Shown here one piece after another: positions 23,655 to 35,629 of a stretch of DNA of 64,000 nucleotides; position 1 is the stretch's first letter; each line of letters begins with the position of its first letter. This DNA is from Lithospermum erythrorhizon. Taxonomy: Eukaryota; Streptophyta; Magnoliopsida; Boraginales; Boraginaceae. The stretch covers positions 459,070-523,069 of the forward strand of contig JADFUC010000385.1 in the NCBI GenBank assembly GCA_019722365.1, in the 5' to 3' direction. The notes beneath the pieces were generated by a model. That model was not told where the DNA came from. It worked only from the letters and a program-made list of their open reading frames with translations, and did not search any database. Both the position numbers and the translations under genes were made by a program.

Positions 23655-24179
23655 GTGTAGGGTTGTAAAAGAACCTTAAGGTTTGATTCGATTATGGCTT
23701 CGGCTGAAATAGTTCGGTCGAGCTCGGTCCGGAGATGAATTCTCGAGCAATTTGCCCAAAATTAGGGTTCGAGAGGACCCGAGCAGGCATTCGAAATTAT
23801 TAGAAGCTAGGTCCGTTACTATCATATACTTTTTTGTTATTTAGTTATGTTTATGGAGTATGGGAATGAAATATTTTTGTATTTAGTAATGTCTTAATGT
23901 TTTTATGTAGTATGGTTGTAATGTTTCAGAAATTTAATTTTTTTCCGAGAATAAGTTGTAATATTTAGTATTGTAATTTGAGCCAGAGCTTTTAGAGCGG
24001 TTCGAGAAAGAAATCCAAACGAACGAACGAGCGTTACCCCGGAAAATAACCTCGAACTTAGAAGCCAGAAGGCTATAAATTTTAGGGTTGATGATTTGAG
24101 CCGAGCACAGCCATACGTTAAAATATGGTCGAGCCGAACTTCGAACCTATCATTATTCGGTAGAGGTTTAGCTCGATTC
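23655..24179. mobile_element. Possible insertion rich in TTCGAGC words (hAT-like)
   Basis: A block with many TTCGAG and GAGCCGA words interrupts the surrounding TGGGACTT-type repeat. It starts GTGTAGGGTTGTAAAAGAACC-like, as do many plant hAT MITEs. Flanks TGACCTAG (23647-23654) and TGACCTGC (24180-24187) match at six of eight positions, a possible 8-bp duplication. No clean terminal inverted repeat was found. Confidence 0.3.
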
Positions 24180-24199
24180 TGACCTGCTAGAGTGGGACT

Positions 24200-25467
24200 T
24201 AGTGAGATTTGCTTTCGCTTGGACTTGATTTATACTTTGAAGTAGTATTGCCACAGTTTATCTTCTATTGACCTTAGCGACTTGTTTAACGTAGTGATGA
24301 TCGGTATGAAGGTAAAAGCGTCTGACCTTTGTTGATGATGATCAACTAGACATGGGCTTTAGTAGCGTATTTCACTTGCTAGAATCGGTATAGGGTGAGC
24401 AGCTTCGGTGTATTCGTTATCTTGAGTAACATGAATCGAGCACGAGATTTTCGGTGTTCATGCGAGATTTGTGAATGTCGGGGGCTATTTAGCTTATTCT
24501 GAATATTGAACCATTAGAAACTTTAGGTCGGTGCAAGTGATTTTAGCCCCGAGCTTGAAGAATTATTGCGTTCTTGTGATAATGCAATAATTAGGCACCT
24601 ATTTTGTACACCTTGAGGTGTTTTTCCGACCACAGCGGTGTTTTTCTTTGGCGGTTTAAAGATTTAGCAGAGAAATCTCGAGAGGTTTTCTCTGTGTTTT
24701 CTCGAATCTTGGATGTGAATGGGATATGGTGGATGTTTTTTTTTGTGATTTTTTTGTGATTGAATGTGATCATATTTTCGGAGGGTATTTATAGGCTTAC
24801 GGGGCACAAATGCTTTCATTTTTGATTAGGTTTGATTTCGGGTAGATCGTGATACGGGCAGATTGAATTTTGAGCGAATTTAGGCAGAAATTTTTGAAAT
24901 TACTTTGCCTCCATGAATAAAAATAGGAGTCTATTTTACATACAAATAAGGTTCCGGATTCTTTGTCTAGGTCAAACGGATTTTCATATTGACCCTGGAC
25001 CGCATAGACCCTTGAGTTTGAACCACGTAATAGGTCTTGATTTTGAGCAAGCATAACCACGAGTCTTGACTTTGAATACATAACTCTGGTCTTTGCTTTT
25101 GGACCCGGTTTCTTGATTATTCATTTTTGAGCCACGTGGCTTGGAATGTTACTTATGAGTCGATTTTAATCAATAAAATTGGGGTTTTAGAGCCTAATTT
25201 TAATTGACATTTAAAAGAAGCGGTACATTTTCTCGGAAATCCTATTTAGAATTCAAATTTAGGGTTAATTGGCGTAGAAACCTTTATTTTTTATTTCGAT
25301 TAATCGGTTTGATTTCCGGAAACCTGGATTCGATCGAGTTGACAATTTAGGGTTAATCAGAAAACTCTGTCGATACGTGACATCTTTTAGTGGCTCGACT
25401 TTTAATTAATTTGATTAATTCATCTAATCAATTTAATTATTATTTTGATAAATTTTCGATGTCTACA
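24200..25467 (-). repeat. Probable LTR-like segment in minus orientation
   Basis: On the minus strand it would begin TGTAGACATCGAAAATTT at 25467, a start I associate with several plant Gypsy LTRs, and a TATA-like GCCTATAAATACCCTCC lies at 24787-24803. No partner LTR, primer-binding site or pol sequence was found nearby, so it may be a solo LTR or a fragment. The inner boundary is uncertain. Confidence 0.35.
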
Positions 25468-27352
25468 ATAATAATATTATAATATATTATAATACAGTAC
25501 AATATATTTTTAACTTAAGTATTATATTTTATATATACTCTTTATGAACTTAGGGCGCCCATGACCTTATATCAATTTTGATTGATTTTTGTGAGTTAAT
25601 TTTCAATTTGGTCTCGATAAAGTAAGATCGAGATTGCGATTTAATTCGGAATAATTCTGATATTTGAAATAGTCCCCAAAATTGTTAGTATTAAGAGTAT
25701 GATGCCAGAAAGTAGCCAAATATTACGCATTTGTCTTTATTCTTTAACAAGTATTATATGCTATATGTATTCTTTATGAACTTATGTCAGTTTTTGTTGG
25801 CCTTTTTAATAATGTTGGATCTCTTTTTGAACAATTGACTTACATATTTTCTAACTTATTTTTTAAGTCGTTTTAGGTGTTTTTCTCTGAAATTGGGTTG
25901 TATATTTTAGTTTTAATTCATCAAGCGAACTAAGAAATGATGTTAGAAAAAATTGAGTATGACACATATATAGTCTTGAGCATCTCTTTTCAATATAAGA
26001 ATCTTGAACATATTAATCATCCAATAGTTCACACAAAACACATGCTTGATAACAAATTTAGAATATTATAACGTGTTATAATATATTATAATGTATTACA
26101 ATATAGTATACGACCTGAATCAAATAGGCATAACAAATCCCAAAATGTACAATATAATTTTGTTGTAAAAGCACTATCAAGATTTATAGAAAAACAGATC
26201 GGATAACAAATGCATATGAAAACCTTACAAATACTTCAACAAACTAACAGATAGACTTTTTAAATTAATCTTCTTCAAATAAACTTGTTATGTTAAAAAA
26301 TTTTAAATATATGACATTGATGTAATAACTAATGATATAAATTGGGCTTGTTCATGGATCAGATTTTATGGGTTTGGCAACTTGATTTCACTTTCGGCAA
26401 TTATACTAAGAATAATGGAATATTTCTTGCACCCTTAACTGCCCCGACTATAAGGCCAGACAAGGTAGTCCAATGGCACTAGGTCCCTATCTTTTGGAGG
26501 TGCCAAAATATTCTTTCGATATCAATATATTTATTTTTAAATTTAAAAAAAATATTATTTCCTGTACTTTTTATTTTATATTGAAAATGATACTCAAACA
26601 ATCACCTCGAAAACTGAAAATATTTACAAGAGACTACTAGATGAGGACCATTTTCTCGACTTTGCAATAGATCTCCAAAATGTCCTAACTGGCCTGACTC
26701 TTTATTGTATATTTTCATTCAATTAGTTACAAATGATAATACAAGTCATACTCAATTCAATTATTTTAATTGATATTACATTTTTTGATAACTTTTTAGC
26801 ATAATTTCTTTTTATTATGATATAAAAAATAATTAAATAATATTAAAATTTTGATATTTAGTAGAATAATGAATTAAAAATAATTTATTATTAATTCTTG
26901 TCTTTGAATATGAAAATATCGATTAATAAAATAAATTTAGAAAATTATATTCTTATCACGGTTGTGCTTACAATAGTATTGAAATGATAGATTTCAAACG
27001 AATTCTCAATATCCAAAAAAGAAAGAGAGCCAACTGGCATCGCCTTGAATACATGTATCACAGAGAATGTTAAAAGTAATTTAGTTCATTAGGACATATA
27101 ATGACTAGATTAAATGGATTGGAAAAGGGAACTTAACTAACGTTATCATTACGTGTTGTGATCATTGTATTTCACCTTGAGATCTCCTAAACTAACACAT
27201 AACCCTATATCGAATATTTATCGGTAAAAATCAATTGTATGCTCTTTTACCTAGACAATCAGTTGTCAAACATCAGTGCAGATTTGCATGGAAAATTAGC
27301 AAGTTCCAAGGGGTAAGTATGTTATGGCTGCTGATTAATGTTGTAATCATTG

Positions 27353-27468
27353 CTATGACTAGAAAAGTACGTAGTAATTCAATGGTGAATTATAGATCTT
27401 TAATCTATAAGAACTATGACTAGAAAAGTACGTAGTAATTTAATGGTGAATTATAGATCTTTAATCTA
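27353..27468 (+). repeat. 61-bp tandem duplication
   Basis: The segment beginning CTATGACTAGAAAAGTACG at 27353 recurs at 27414 with one substitution over the shared part. Low divergence implies a recent duplication. Confidence 0.85.
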
Positions 27469-27784
27469 GTGGAAATTACCAAAATAGCCCTTGACAATAT
27501 TATCGAATTCCCATTTATTATTAGTTCCAAATTGTTGCCTACTCGCAGAACTTTCTTTGATTTGGTGATAGTTACTTGTATGACCTTTGACGACGAGATT
27601 TAGGATACTTCTAAAGCTATGTTACTGCTAAATTTGTATATATCTATCTTGAAAAACATCCATGATGTGCACTTGTCAAAATTTATGAGTAGAAGTTTTA
27701 TGTTTAGTTGCTTCATTTTTCGTAGTTAGTTTCTGATAGTTTCAAGAATTAATTGTTGATTTGGTCAGATAATATGATTAAATT

Positions 27785-27848
27785 GTAATATTGTCTTTCA
27801 TAGTTATAGTCTGGTCGTAATATTGTCTCTCATAGTTATAGTCTGGTA
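27785..27848 (+). repeat. 32-bp tandem duplication
   Basis: GTAATATTGTCTTTCATAG at 27785 repeats at 27817 with a single T/C difference over the 32-bp unit. Confidence 0.85.
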
Positions 27849-28447
27849 GATTAGTTTCATAAAATAGTACAAATATTGTAGTATGATTCTTAAAAGTGAA
27901 TAAGGTTGCATATTCTTCTCTATTATTTTGGACATTAAAATCTAAATACAGAAAAAATATACGATATTTGTTATATTTAGGAACGAATATATATAATATA
28001 GGGAAAGAAGTATTCAAATAAGCGCATAGCTAGGGAGAGAAGTGGGGACAAATGGACAATCAAGAAGTTGTTTACAGGGGATAATCTTGTTGGAAATCTT
28101 ATCATAGTGGAGAAATGTGTTTTGCTTAAAAAAAATATCAGAAGGGGAGATTATTGATACGTGTTAATTGGCTCAACATGTTGCTAATAAGCTTAAAAAA
28201 ATGTTTAAATTCGAGGAAGCCTAAGTCGAACTTCAATACTAAGCTAACGAAAAAGGCATTTCGTAATTTGTACAGTATGTTGTTGATTGTAAGCAGATAG
28301 CTTAAATGATTTACTAAATGTGAGGAGCCTCTCCAGCAAGGAACAACATATTATTCCTTTCAAAAAAATAATCATCAACAGCGTATAATTAATTACAACA
28401 TGCAGTAGAAAAAATAATTAGACTCAAAGTAGCAAGAGGCCGTCCTA

Positions 28448-28997
28448 TGTTGTGGTTGAAGACATTTGGATGTGGAACTGCTGTCATCGAGAGCATAAGG
28501 ATCTCCATATGAGATGAAACTGAGATGAAACCATTACGGTATGGAGCTATTCGAGCTCATCGAGGCGTATCGAGGGCTGCATCAGTGCCGATGGTGACGT
28601 GCTTCTGCAAGGCAATTTCAATTTGCTTAGGACTTTGTTGTTGTATTTTGGCTGAGGATTAGGTGCTTGATTTTTCTATATATATGTTTTTCCTATATGT
28701 TTTCTATCATAAAAATAATCATCCTAAATAATTTCTTGAGAGAATATTATTGAATCATCATCAATAATATTGTGAGGCTTTGTGATTGAGAATACTGTGC
28801 TATAAAGTATTACTCAATTGAGGGTTTAGCTTGGTAGGTGATTGTGGTTTTAGTGGATTTGACGGCAGGGCGTGCGCTTTCGAATTCGGGGAGGAACTTT
28901 TGTATAAAATTGTGTGTTATTTATTTTTCCTCATTTACTTATGTCGTTATCATTGTTTGCTTAGATTTGGTGATTAGATTAGGTATATGTCGCGACA
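28448..28997 (+). repeat. Copia-3 5' LTR
   Basis: Begins TGTTGTGGTTGAAGAC and ends CGCGACA just before the primer-binding site. A block at 28692-28835 is almost identical to 33300-33443 in the 3' LTR (about five differences), while the preceding half has many substitutions and gaps. Confidence 0.8.
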
Positions 28998-29010
28998 ATT
29001 AGTATCGAGC

Positions 29011-29835
29011 TAGTGTGCGATTGAAATCTGAGATTCAATGTCGAAGAAGCGAAAAGAAGTGATGGCCAACATCTTTGTAGAAATTTGATGGGATAGATTT
29101 ACACACATTGGAAGATGAATATGAAAAATTGCTATCTGACAGAAAGCGAAGAAGCCGTGTAATAAGCTTTGAGAAGATGGATGAGGAAGAATGGAAGGAG
29201 TTAAGGCAGAGGCGGGTTTGGGTGTGATCGAGGCCAATGCTTGTCTCTGAATGTGATAAATAATGTTGCTAAGGAGACTGACAAAGTGCGATGAAGGTGT
29301 TTTCAAATTTGTATGGCTGTCATTAACAAGGTACATTTAAACAGCGGTTGTTTCACACGAGGATGTCGGATAATACTCCATGCTTAGAGCACCTCGACTT
29401 GATAGTTTGATAAATCAATTATCTTGTGTCGATCGATTTTGATGATGAGTTACAAGTGATGATATTATTGGCATCTACGCCAAATAGTTGGGAATAGATG
29501 AGGGCTGCCAGTTGAAGTAACTCGATGAGTAATGATAAGTTGGAGCTTAGGTAGTGCAGGCGTTCTTTGTGCGAAGAATACGTAGAGCGATATGGGAGAA
29601 AAGGGTTACTGCATTAAGCAGAAAAAGGTAGGAACTGGGACAAAAGTAATAGAAAGAATAAATGGATGTCAAAGTCGAGAGGTAGGAGTAAGTCAAAATT
29701 TGGAGGCGTCTTCCCAGAGTGATGATGAGAGATTTGTGGCAGAAGGTCACGTGAGGAAGCAACTGAGGCTTCTAGAGGTCGGGACAACGAGCATAAGTGG
29801 CGTCAGTGTTGATATTCTGAATCGCAATTTCTTCT
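29011..29835 (+). pseudogene. gag: Copia-3 gag remnant
   Basis: Pieces in three frames match Copia gag order. Near 29385-29480 come STST, DKSI and DFDDELQV (translated with frame shifts) and LASTPNSWE, then a basic segment (29592-29855, KGYCIKQKKVGTGTK and SQSREVGVSQ) resembling the arginine-rich region before the zinc knuckle. No knuckle cysteines are clearly left. No complete reading frame exists. Confidence 0.6.
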
Positions 29836-29845
29836 TGTCGATTGA

Positions 29846-30130
29846 TTGTTATTAGTGCCCAGATTACGGATGCAGTGCGCGTCGTTTCATACTACACCTA
29901 ATCGGGATATAATGTTAAATTATATAGCCGGAGATTATGGGACGGTTCATCTTGCTGATGGTGAACCATTGAATATTGTGGGTATGGGAGATGTAAACTT
30001 GAAGCTGTCAAATGGTTCTACTTGGAAATTGACAAAAGTGAGACATGTACCAAAGCTAGTGAAGAGCTTGATTTCTGTTAGTCAGTTGGATGGAGATGGC
30101 TATCAAACATGTTCGGTGATGGCAAGCTGA
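29846..30130 (+). pseudogene. Copia-3 protease remnant
   Basis: An open stretch includes CASFHTTPNRDIMLNYIAGD, DGEPLNIVGMGDVNLKLSNG and VRHVPKLVKSLISVSQLDGD, the conserved protease-downstream pattern of Tork-type Copia elements. The catalytic Asp-Ser-Gly that should stand just before ASFHTT is lost (the frame reads RMQCASFHTT), so the active site is gone. Confidence 0.85.
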
Positions 30131-31200
30131 GAAAAGTGACACGTGGAGGCGATGATTGTAGCTCGGGGTGAAAGATGGGTACTTTGTACACCTATGGAGG
30201 TCTCAGTATGATAAATTTGTTGTTGGAGGTTTGGAGTAGACAAATGCATTAGCCTGTCGTTGGGTCACATGAGTGAAAGGTATGAAATTGCTTGTTTGAA
30301 TAATTTGATACACGAGTTGAAATATGTTGATCATCGTATACGTGAGAGTTGTGTTTGGGTAAGTAGAAGAAAGTCGGTTTGTTAAGGCGGACTCAGGGCC
30401 TAAATCGATGAAATTTAGAGTTAGTTCCATAGCGGATGTATGGGGACTGCGCGGTTGATTAAATGCGAGATTCATTATATTATGTAACCCTTATTGATGA
30501 TCTGTTAGGAAGGTTTGGAGTTTATTTCGCTGAAGCATAGATCAAAGTGTATGGTGTCTTTAAGAGTAGCTATCTTTGAGAAGCAATGAAATTTGAAAGT
30601 GAAGTGTTTGAGATATGATAATAGAGGTGAATATAGTGATGGTGATTTCAAATAATACTGTATTGAGAATGGGATCGAAATCTGAGAGACTATTCGGGAA
30701 TACCCCGATAGAGCGGAGTAGTTGAAGGATAAAACAAAATGCTAAAATGAGCGTTAACCGGTATGAGGTTATATTAGAACACCTCGAAGCGTTCTCGTGA
30801 TCATGATGTCTGGCCCGACCTTAGCGATAGAAGCAAAAGGACCTAGGGTCACTGCGGATTTCGAAACTCTAAAGAAATGTGGAGTTCGAAGAAGGTAAAT
30901 TTGTCTTTCCTAAAGTATTTGGTTGTTTAGCTTATATTCATGTAGTGCAAATGGTAAGTAAACTTGATGCAAATCTAACATTGCTATTTTATTAATTATG
31001 GCGATGTTGAGATAGGATACTCGGTTCTATAATTTGAAGAACACAGAAGATCATACATAAGTAAGGATGTAGTCTTTAATGAAGAGGTGTTATATAAATC
31101 TGAGACAGAAGATTTTGGAGGAAAAAATGGAAGAAGAAGTCACAATTTGTAAAACAGGAAGTCAGCGTGACTCGGTTTAACTAATGGCATATTTTTAGAT
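30131..31200 (+). pseudogene. Copia-3 integrase remnant
   Basis: Scattered motifs in changing frames: SLGHMSER-like near 30255, an RYDNRGEYSDGDF-like segment near 30615-30645, an NG-VE-like motif near 30705-30725, and the C-terminal SYISKDVVFNEEVLYKSE around 31050-31100, which matches the Copia integrase end. The catalytic triad cannot be read in one frame. Confidence 0.7.
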
Positions 31201-31419
31201 CGCCTTTTGCTCGAGAAAGTAAACATGGAATCACTTTGTTGTGCCACCTACGGAGGAGGCGTGCGATGAGGAGACTTAATTGTGGTTGAGAAGACACTTC
31301 CTAATGATAATCAAGAGGTAGAAAGCTGAGATACGGAAGATCGAGAAACACAGACCAACATGAGGTGATACTCCTGTAACTTTTCAGCTGCATTAGCCGA
31401 CAAGGCGCTTTATCAATTA

Positions 31420-32160
31420 TGATGAGCGTACAATGTAGTGATGCAATTAAGTGGAAGTTAGCGATGAAAGAGGAGATGGAGTCATTGATGACAAAATGAC
31501 GTGGGAGTTGGTTAAACATGAGGTAACCCGAGAAGAAAATGTGCGGGGAGCAAATGGAGTGCCGAATCAGGAAGAAGCGGGATGGAAGTAAGCGATCTGA
31601 GTTCGTGATTGTCAAGGGATTTCAACGAAGGAAGGTATTATTCTGTTGGGAAATATTATACTTAGTAGTCAAGCTGAGTGACAATCGAGAACTATTCTAG
31701 GATTGGTAGCGAGGATAATGCGCACGCCCCGATAGATGGATGTGAAACTTCATTTTTTACATGATGATGCGGATGAAGAAATATTCATGAATCAACCTGA
31801 AGACTTTGAGGTTAAGGAAAAAGATAATTTGCTCTGTAAACTTGAAAGTTTGTATGTAAGCTTGAATCAGCTCAGAAGCGGTTGAAACGATGCAACTTTG
31901 ATAATTTTATGAAGAGGTTGAAGTTTGTGAGGTGTGAGGCCGTCGGCTGGCGTTACGTGAGGAATGCAGAAAAGACTATGTTATTCTACTCCTTTTATGT
32001 GGATGAATATATTCATAGTAGGGCTGATTTCTTGAAGATAAACATGTTGAAGAAAAGAGTTATCGGTGGAATTTGCAATGAAAGACTTCAGAGTGAGATT
32101 AAGCAAGTGCAGGGGATAAGGAAACTAATCGAGGAGATCGGGATTCTCTGAGAGATTGAC
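31420..32160 (+). pseudogene. pol: Copia-3 reverse transcriptase remnant
   Basis: MDVKLHFLHDDADEEIFMNQ near 31737, then PEDFEVKEKDNLLCKLESLY, match the Copia RT core. NFDNFMKRLKFVRCEA appears at about 31894. The catalytic box reads FYVDEYIH near 32000, with the second Asp of YVDD changed to Glu, followed by KINMLKKR. The enzyme would be inactive even without the frame breaks. Confidence 0.85.
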
Positions 32161-32289
32161 ACAAAGTATACTGAAGAAGGTGATTAAGCGGTTCAACATG
32201 TTGGATGAACCGGTTACTAGATAAACTGCTCATTTTTCAATTATACGTGGCTTGATCACGAGGCGAGAGCGAATCGGTGTATATGAATA

Positions 32290-32940
32290 AGATTACCGTA
32301 TGTTTCATGATAGGTAGTCTTATGTATGCGATAGTGTGCACTAGACCTGATATTGCACATGCAGTGGGAGTTGTTAGTAGATATATGTCGACAGAGAGAG
32401 GAACATTGGAAAGTTGTAAAATGGATTTTTAAGATCGCAGTGGTTGTGTTGAAAAGGCTTTGTGTTTTCGAAAATCTGATATGGGGTTGATAGGATATGT
32501 AGATGCTGATGATAGTGGTGATGTTTATAGTAAAAATCTACTAGTGGATATGTGTTCACATTTAAGTCTGTGATTAGTGGAGATCTAAGTTGCGACTTAT
32601 AGTAGCATTGTGTCTAGTTGTGAAATTTGAGTATGTTACTATGGTGAAGATGTGGAAGGTGATGATGTAGTTTGCGGACTTTTACGAAGGAGGCTGAATC
32701 TTGAGCGTGGTAGTATCGTTATCTTTGTGATGGTCAGTGTTATTTATCGGCTAAAATCCGTGTTTAAATGTAGGACCAAACATATATAGGAGGCGAGGTA
32801 CCATTTTATACGGTCTGTATTGGAGAATAAAGTTTTGAAGCTTGAGAAGATTGTTGGAGATCGCAATCCAGCGAATATGCTTACGAAGGTGGTGAGCAAG
32901 GAGAAGTGAAGTTTTTGTTCAACTTCGGTTAACGCTTGGT
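32290..32940 (+). pseudogene. Copia-3 RNase H remnant
   Basis: Includes TRPDIAHAVGVVSRYMST near 32344, GLIGYVDADDSGDVY near 32490, and a terminal NPANMLTKVVSKEK near 32870, matching the Copia RNase H end NPADMLTK. Frames change between motifs. Confidence 0.8.
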
Positions 32941-33014
32941 ATTTCTGTTAATCTGAAGAGGCTGTAGAAAGAGGCTTGGAGATGGTGATTTGAAAAATTC
33001 TTCAAGTGGGAGAT

Positions 33015-33628
33015 TGTTGAGGTTGAAGACATTTTCCAACCTGTGGAATTGCTGTCATCGAGAGGGCGTCGGGACCAGGGGGTCTCAATGAAGGGTCTCG
33101 TGCAGAAATGAAACCATTTGTATGGAGCTGATAGGGGAGGCTCGTGAGGCGTGTCGGGGCTTAAATCGAGAGGCTAGGGGGTCTGGAGTGAGGTCTCGAT
33201 GGGTGATGCGGCTGAGGCGATTTGAAGCGGTTTAGATTCTATTTGTTGCCTATTTTGAGCTAAGTTAGGTTAGAAATTTTTCTATATATAGAGACTTTTC
33301 CTATATGTTTTCTATCATAAAAATAATCATCCTAAATAATTTCTTGAGAGAATATTATAAAATCATCATCAATAATATTGTGAGGCTTTGTGATTGAGAA
33401 TATTGTGCTATAAAGTACTACTCAATTGAGGGTTTAGCTTGTTGAGTGATTATGTAATCTTGATTCTTGGTTTTAATTAGTTCTGCTTGGCCCGGCCAGC
33501 AGGGGCGTCTTCAGCGTTCGAGGGGGAACCTGTATAAAATCGTGTGTTATTTATTTTTCTGCATTTACTTCTGTCGTTGTCATTGTTTGCTTAGATTTGG
33601 TGATTGAATTAGGTCTATAATCACAACA
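33015..33628 (+). repeat. Copia-3 3' LTR
   Basis: Starts TGTTGAGGTTGAAGAC directly after the CAAGTGGGAGA tract and ends near ATCACAACA. It aligns with the 5' LTR, especially over 33300-33443. The exact right end and target duplication are not certain. Confidence 0.78.
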
Positions 33629-33868
33629 ACTATCTTGGACATTAACCAGCTGAGAGGCGGTGGTTTTAAAATTCATCATTTATTTTATTCCATAAATATG
33701 TATTCCGAATGATAAAATTCTAAGTAATAAGAATCTCAGATTTATTCGATTTGATTTTCCAAAAACATGTTCAATCTAAATATATTCCACGATCACTACA
33801 AGAGATTTATGTTTCAGTGGCTTGATCTATCTACCTAGATTTACATATTCATTTCATTAATTAATATA
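33629..33868. other. Short AT-rich spacer
   Basis: No gene or repeat terminus is recognisable between the Copia-3 LTR and the first MITE. Confidence 0.4.
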
Positions 33869-33870
33869 TA

Positions 33871-34119
33871 CTCCCTCCATCCCACAAAGATTATCTATTT
33901 TTAACTTTTTCATTTTTTATAATTGAACTTTGACCGTAAATATTTTTATTTGTGTTTTATAATATTTTAAGGAAAATATATCTATAAAAATTAAAAACTA
34001 AATTCTTTGCTTTGTGATGATATATTTTTTATCAGTATTATAACAAAAATATCTATTATCAAAATTCAAGCATAAAAGTAGAGAAGTCGAGTGGGCAATG
34101 CTTTATAGGATGAAGGGAG
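33871..34119. mobile_element. Stowaway-type MITE A (249 bp)
   Basis: Starts CTCCCTCCATCCCACAAAG and ends GGATGAAGGGAG, imperfect terminal inverted repeats with the CTCCCTCC signature. TA dinucleotides flank both ends (33869-33870 and 34120-34121), the target duplication used by Tc1/mariner relatives. The body is AT-rich and non-coding, moved by a mariner transposase supplied elsewhere. Confidence 0.85.
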
Positions 34120-34121
34120 TA

Positions 34122-34322
34122 TCTAACTAACTATCTTTATTATATGTATGTTAGTTTATTTCCTTGTCCATAAATAGAAATAAAACTAGTACGGAATATT
34201 ATACTTTATGTAATATTTTATTAATGTTACTATATATACTATCCCAATATATGATAGTGCTTGTAATGTTTAAGTTAAATCATAATTACTTGATAGGTAT
34301 CATGATTAAATAACTAAACAAT
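34122..34322. other. Spacer between two MITEs
   Basis: AT-rich, nothing recognisable. Confidence 0.4.
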
Positions 34323-34324
34323 TA

Positions 34325-34578
34325 TTCCCTCCATTACATAAAAATTATTTATTTTTGACTTTGTACTTTTTCATAATTGAAGTTTGACCGTAGAAATTTT
34401 ATTTTTTGTTTTATAATACTTGATGAGAAATATATCAATGGAAATAATTTATTTTTTATTTTTTATTGATATATTTTCTTAAAATATTATAAAACACAAA
34501 CAAAAATATCTACGTTTAAAGTTTAACTATGAAAAATGAAAAAGTAAAAAATGAATCATCTTTATGAAATGGAGGAAG
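34325..34578. mobile_element. Stowaway-type MITE B (254 bp)
   Basis: Starts TTCCCTCCATTACATAAA and ends AAATGGAGGAAG, flanked by TA at 34323-34324 and 34579-34580. It shares with MITE A the inner words TTTTTGACTTT/TTTTTAACTTT, ATAATTGAA.TTTGACCGTA and GTTTTATAATA, so both belong to one family. Its right half is a near complement of its left half, giving a long hairpin. Confidence 0.83.
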
Positions 34579-34911
34579 TAATAAAATGTAATATATAAGT
34601 GATGCAAAGTCTAACAAATATATGAGCATTATATTTAATTAACCTAGCACCGGATTTATCATCCATGGATGATGGATCATGGTTATTCCACATGGCATGT
34701 CATTTTAATTACAGCTCATTCTGAGACAACACCAAAACTAACCCCCCAGATTTTATGCAAATAATTGCTATTACCAAATCCTTATAGATAGCATGTGTTT
34801 TAGCGTGAAGTTCGCTTTAAGGTATTGGCTTACTCAGAAATCTGTGCATCTGGGTACTATATGAACTTATGATAATTTTTTTCTTATGATTGAAGTATAA
34901 TAAAATAATCC

Positions 34912-35133
34912 CTATGAGAATTTATGGACCAGGACTCTATTGAATGTAGTATTACTGCTAGATAGCTGGTACTTTGACTTGCTCATCATGAAATTGGGGG
35001 CCTCAAATTTCGGGAAGTTGATAGCTGCTTCTTGTTGCTTCTTGTTGTCTTTTGCCAAACAGATTCGATCCATATCATCTAGTGTGTGTTCATATGATCT
35101 CATAATCTCCCATGGATAGATTGTTTGGCTCAA
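34912..35133 (-). other. Short protein-like open frame, unknown
   Basis: A 73-codon frame begins MSQTIYPWEIMRSYEHTLDD and continues MDRICLAKDNKKQQEAAINF. Its amino acid mixture is more protein-like than the surrounding AT-rich noise. I recognise no domain. It could be a single exon of a degraded gene or chance. No promoter or partner exon is evident. Confidence 0.2.
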
Positions 35134-35629
35134 TACTATTATTGCTCATATGACATAATTATTGTTAGATTTATGGTCTCACTAGTAATTAGTTCTATCA
35201 AGCTTTTGTTTTGTTTGACAATTCCTTCAATTCAATTCATTTTAATTGAGATTAATGATTTTCGATGTAGAATTTAAACAGCCTCATTTTAATAAATATG
35301 GAGTATATAATTGATATCATTATATTAGTTTTAAAGAATTTTTGAAACATTTATTATTATTATTCCAATTATAAAAAATGTACTCCATAATTCACTGTCT
35401 ACTTTCCAATTCGAAAATGGAAAACGTTAATTAACATGAATTCGACGTAGTATTTATGTAAAAAGTTTAATAGTGTACTAAAAATGTGGAAAACATATCA
35501 TTCGTGCTCTGCTCCTAAAACGAGTTCAGGCAAATGGGAGTACTGAAGTGAAATATTTATTCAATTAGAGTGATTATTAGACTCTAATAATAGCATAATT
35601 ATTGGTAACTAAGATACATTGAGCAGATA
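35134..35629. other. AT-rich intergenic DNA
   Basis: No gene, RNA or repeat terminus recognised. Confidence 0.4.

Larger units (their letters stand above)
25468..28447. other. AT-rich intergenic DNA with short tandem duplications
   Basis: No gene is supported. Two local duplications are clear: 27353-27468 contains a 61-bp unit twice, and 27785-27848 contains a 32-bp unit twice. The rest is AT-rich, with short open frames that lack domain features. Confidence 0.45.
28448..33628 (+). mobile_element. Copia-3: strongly decayed Tork/Tnt1-like Copia retrotransposon
   Basis: Two LTRs (28448-28997 and 33015-33628) flank gag, protease, integrase, RT and RNase H remnants in the plus orientation. A primer-binding site resembling TGGTATCAGAGC (TAGTATCGAGC at 29000-29010) follows the 5' LTR, and CAAGTGGGAGA (33003-33013) precedes the 3' LTR as polypurine tract. 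Motif order is PR-IN-RT-RH as in Ty1/Copia. Stops and indels occur throughout. This is an old, inactive element. Confidence 0.88.
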
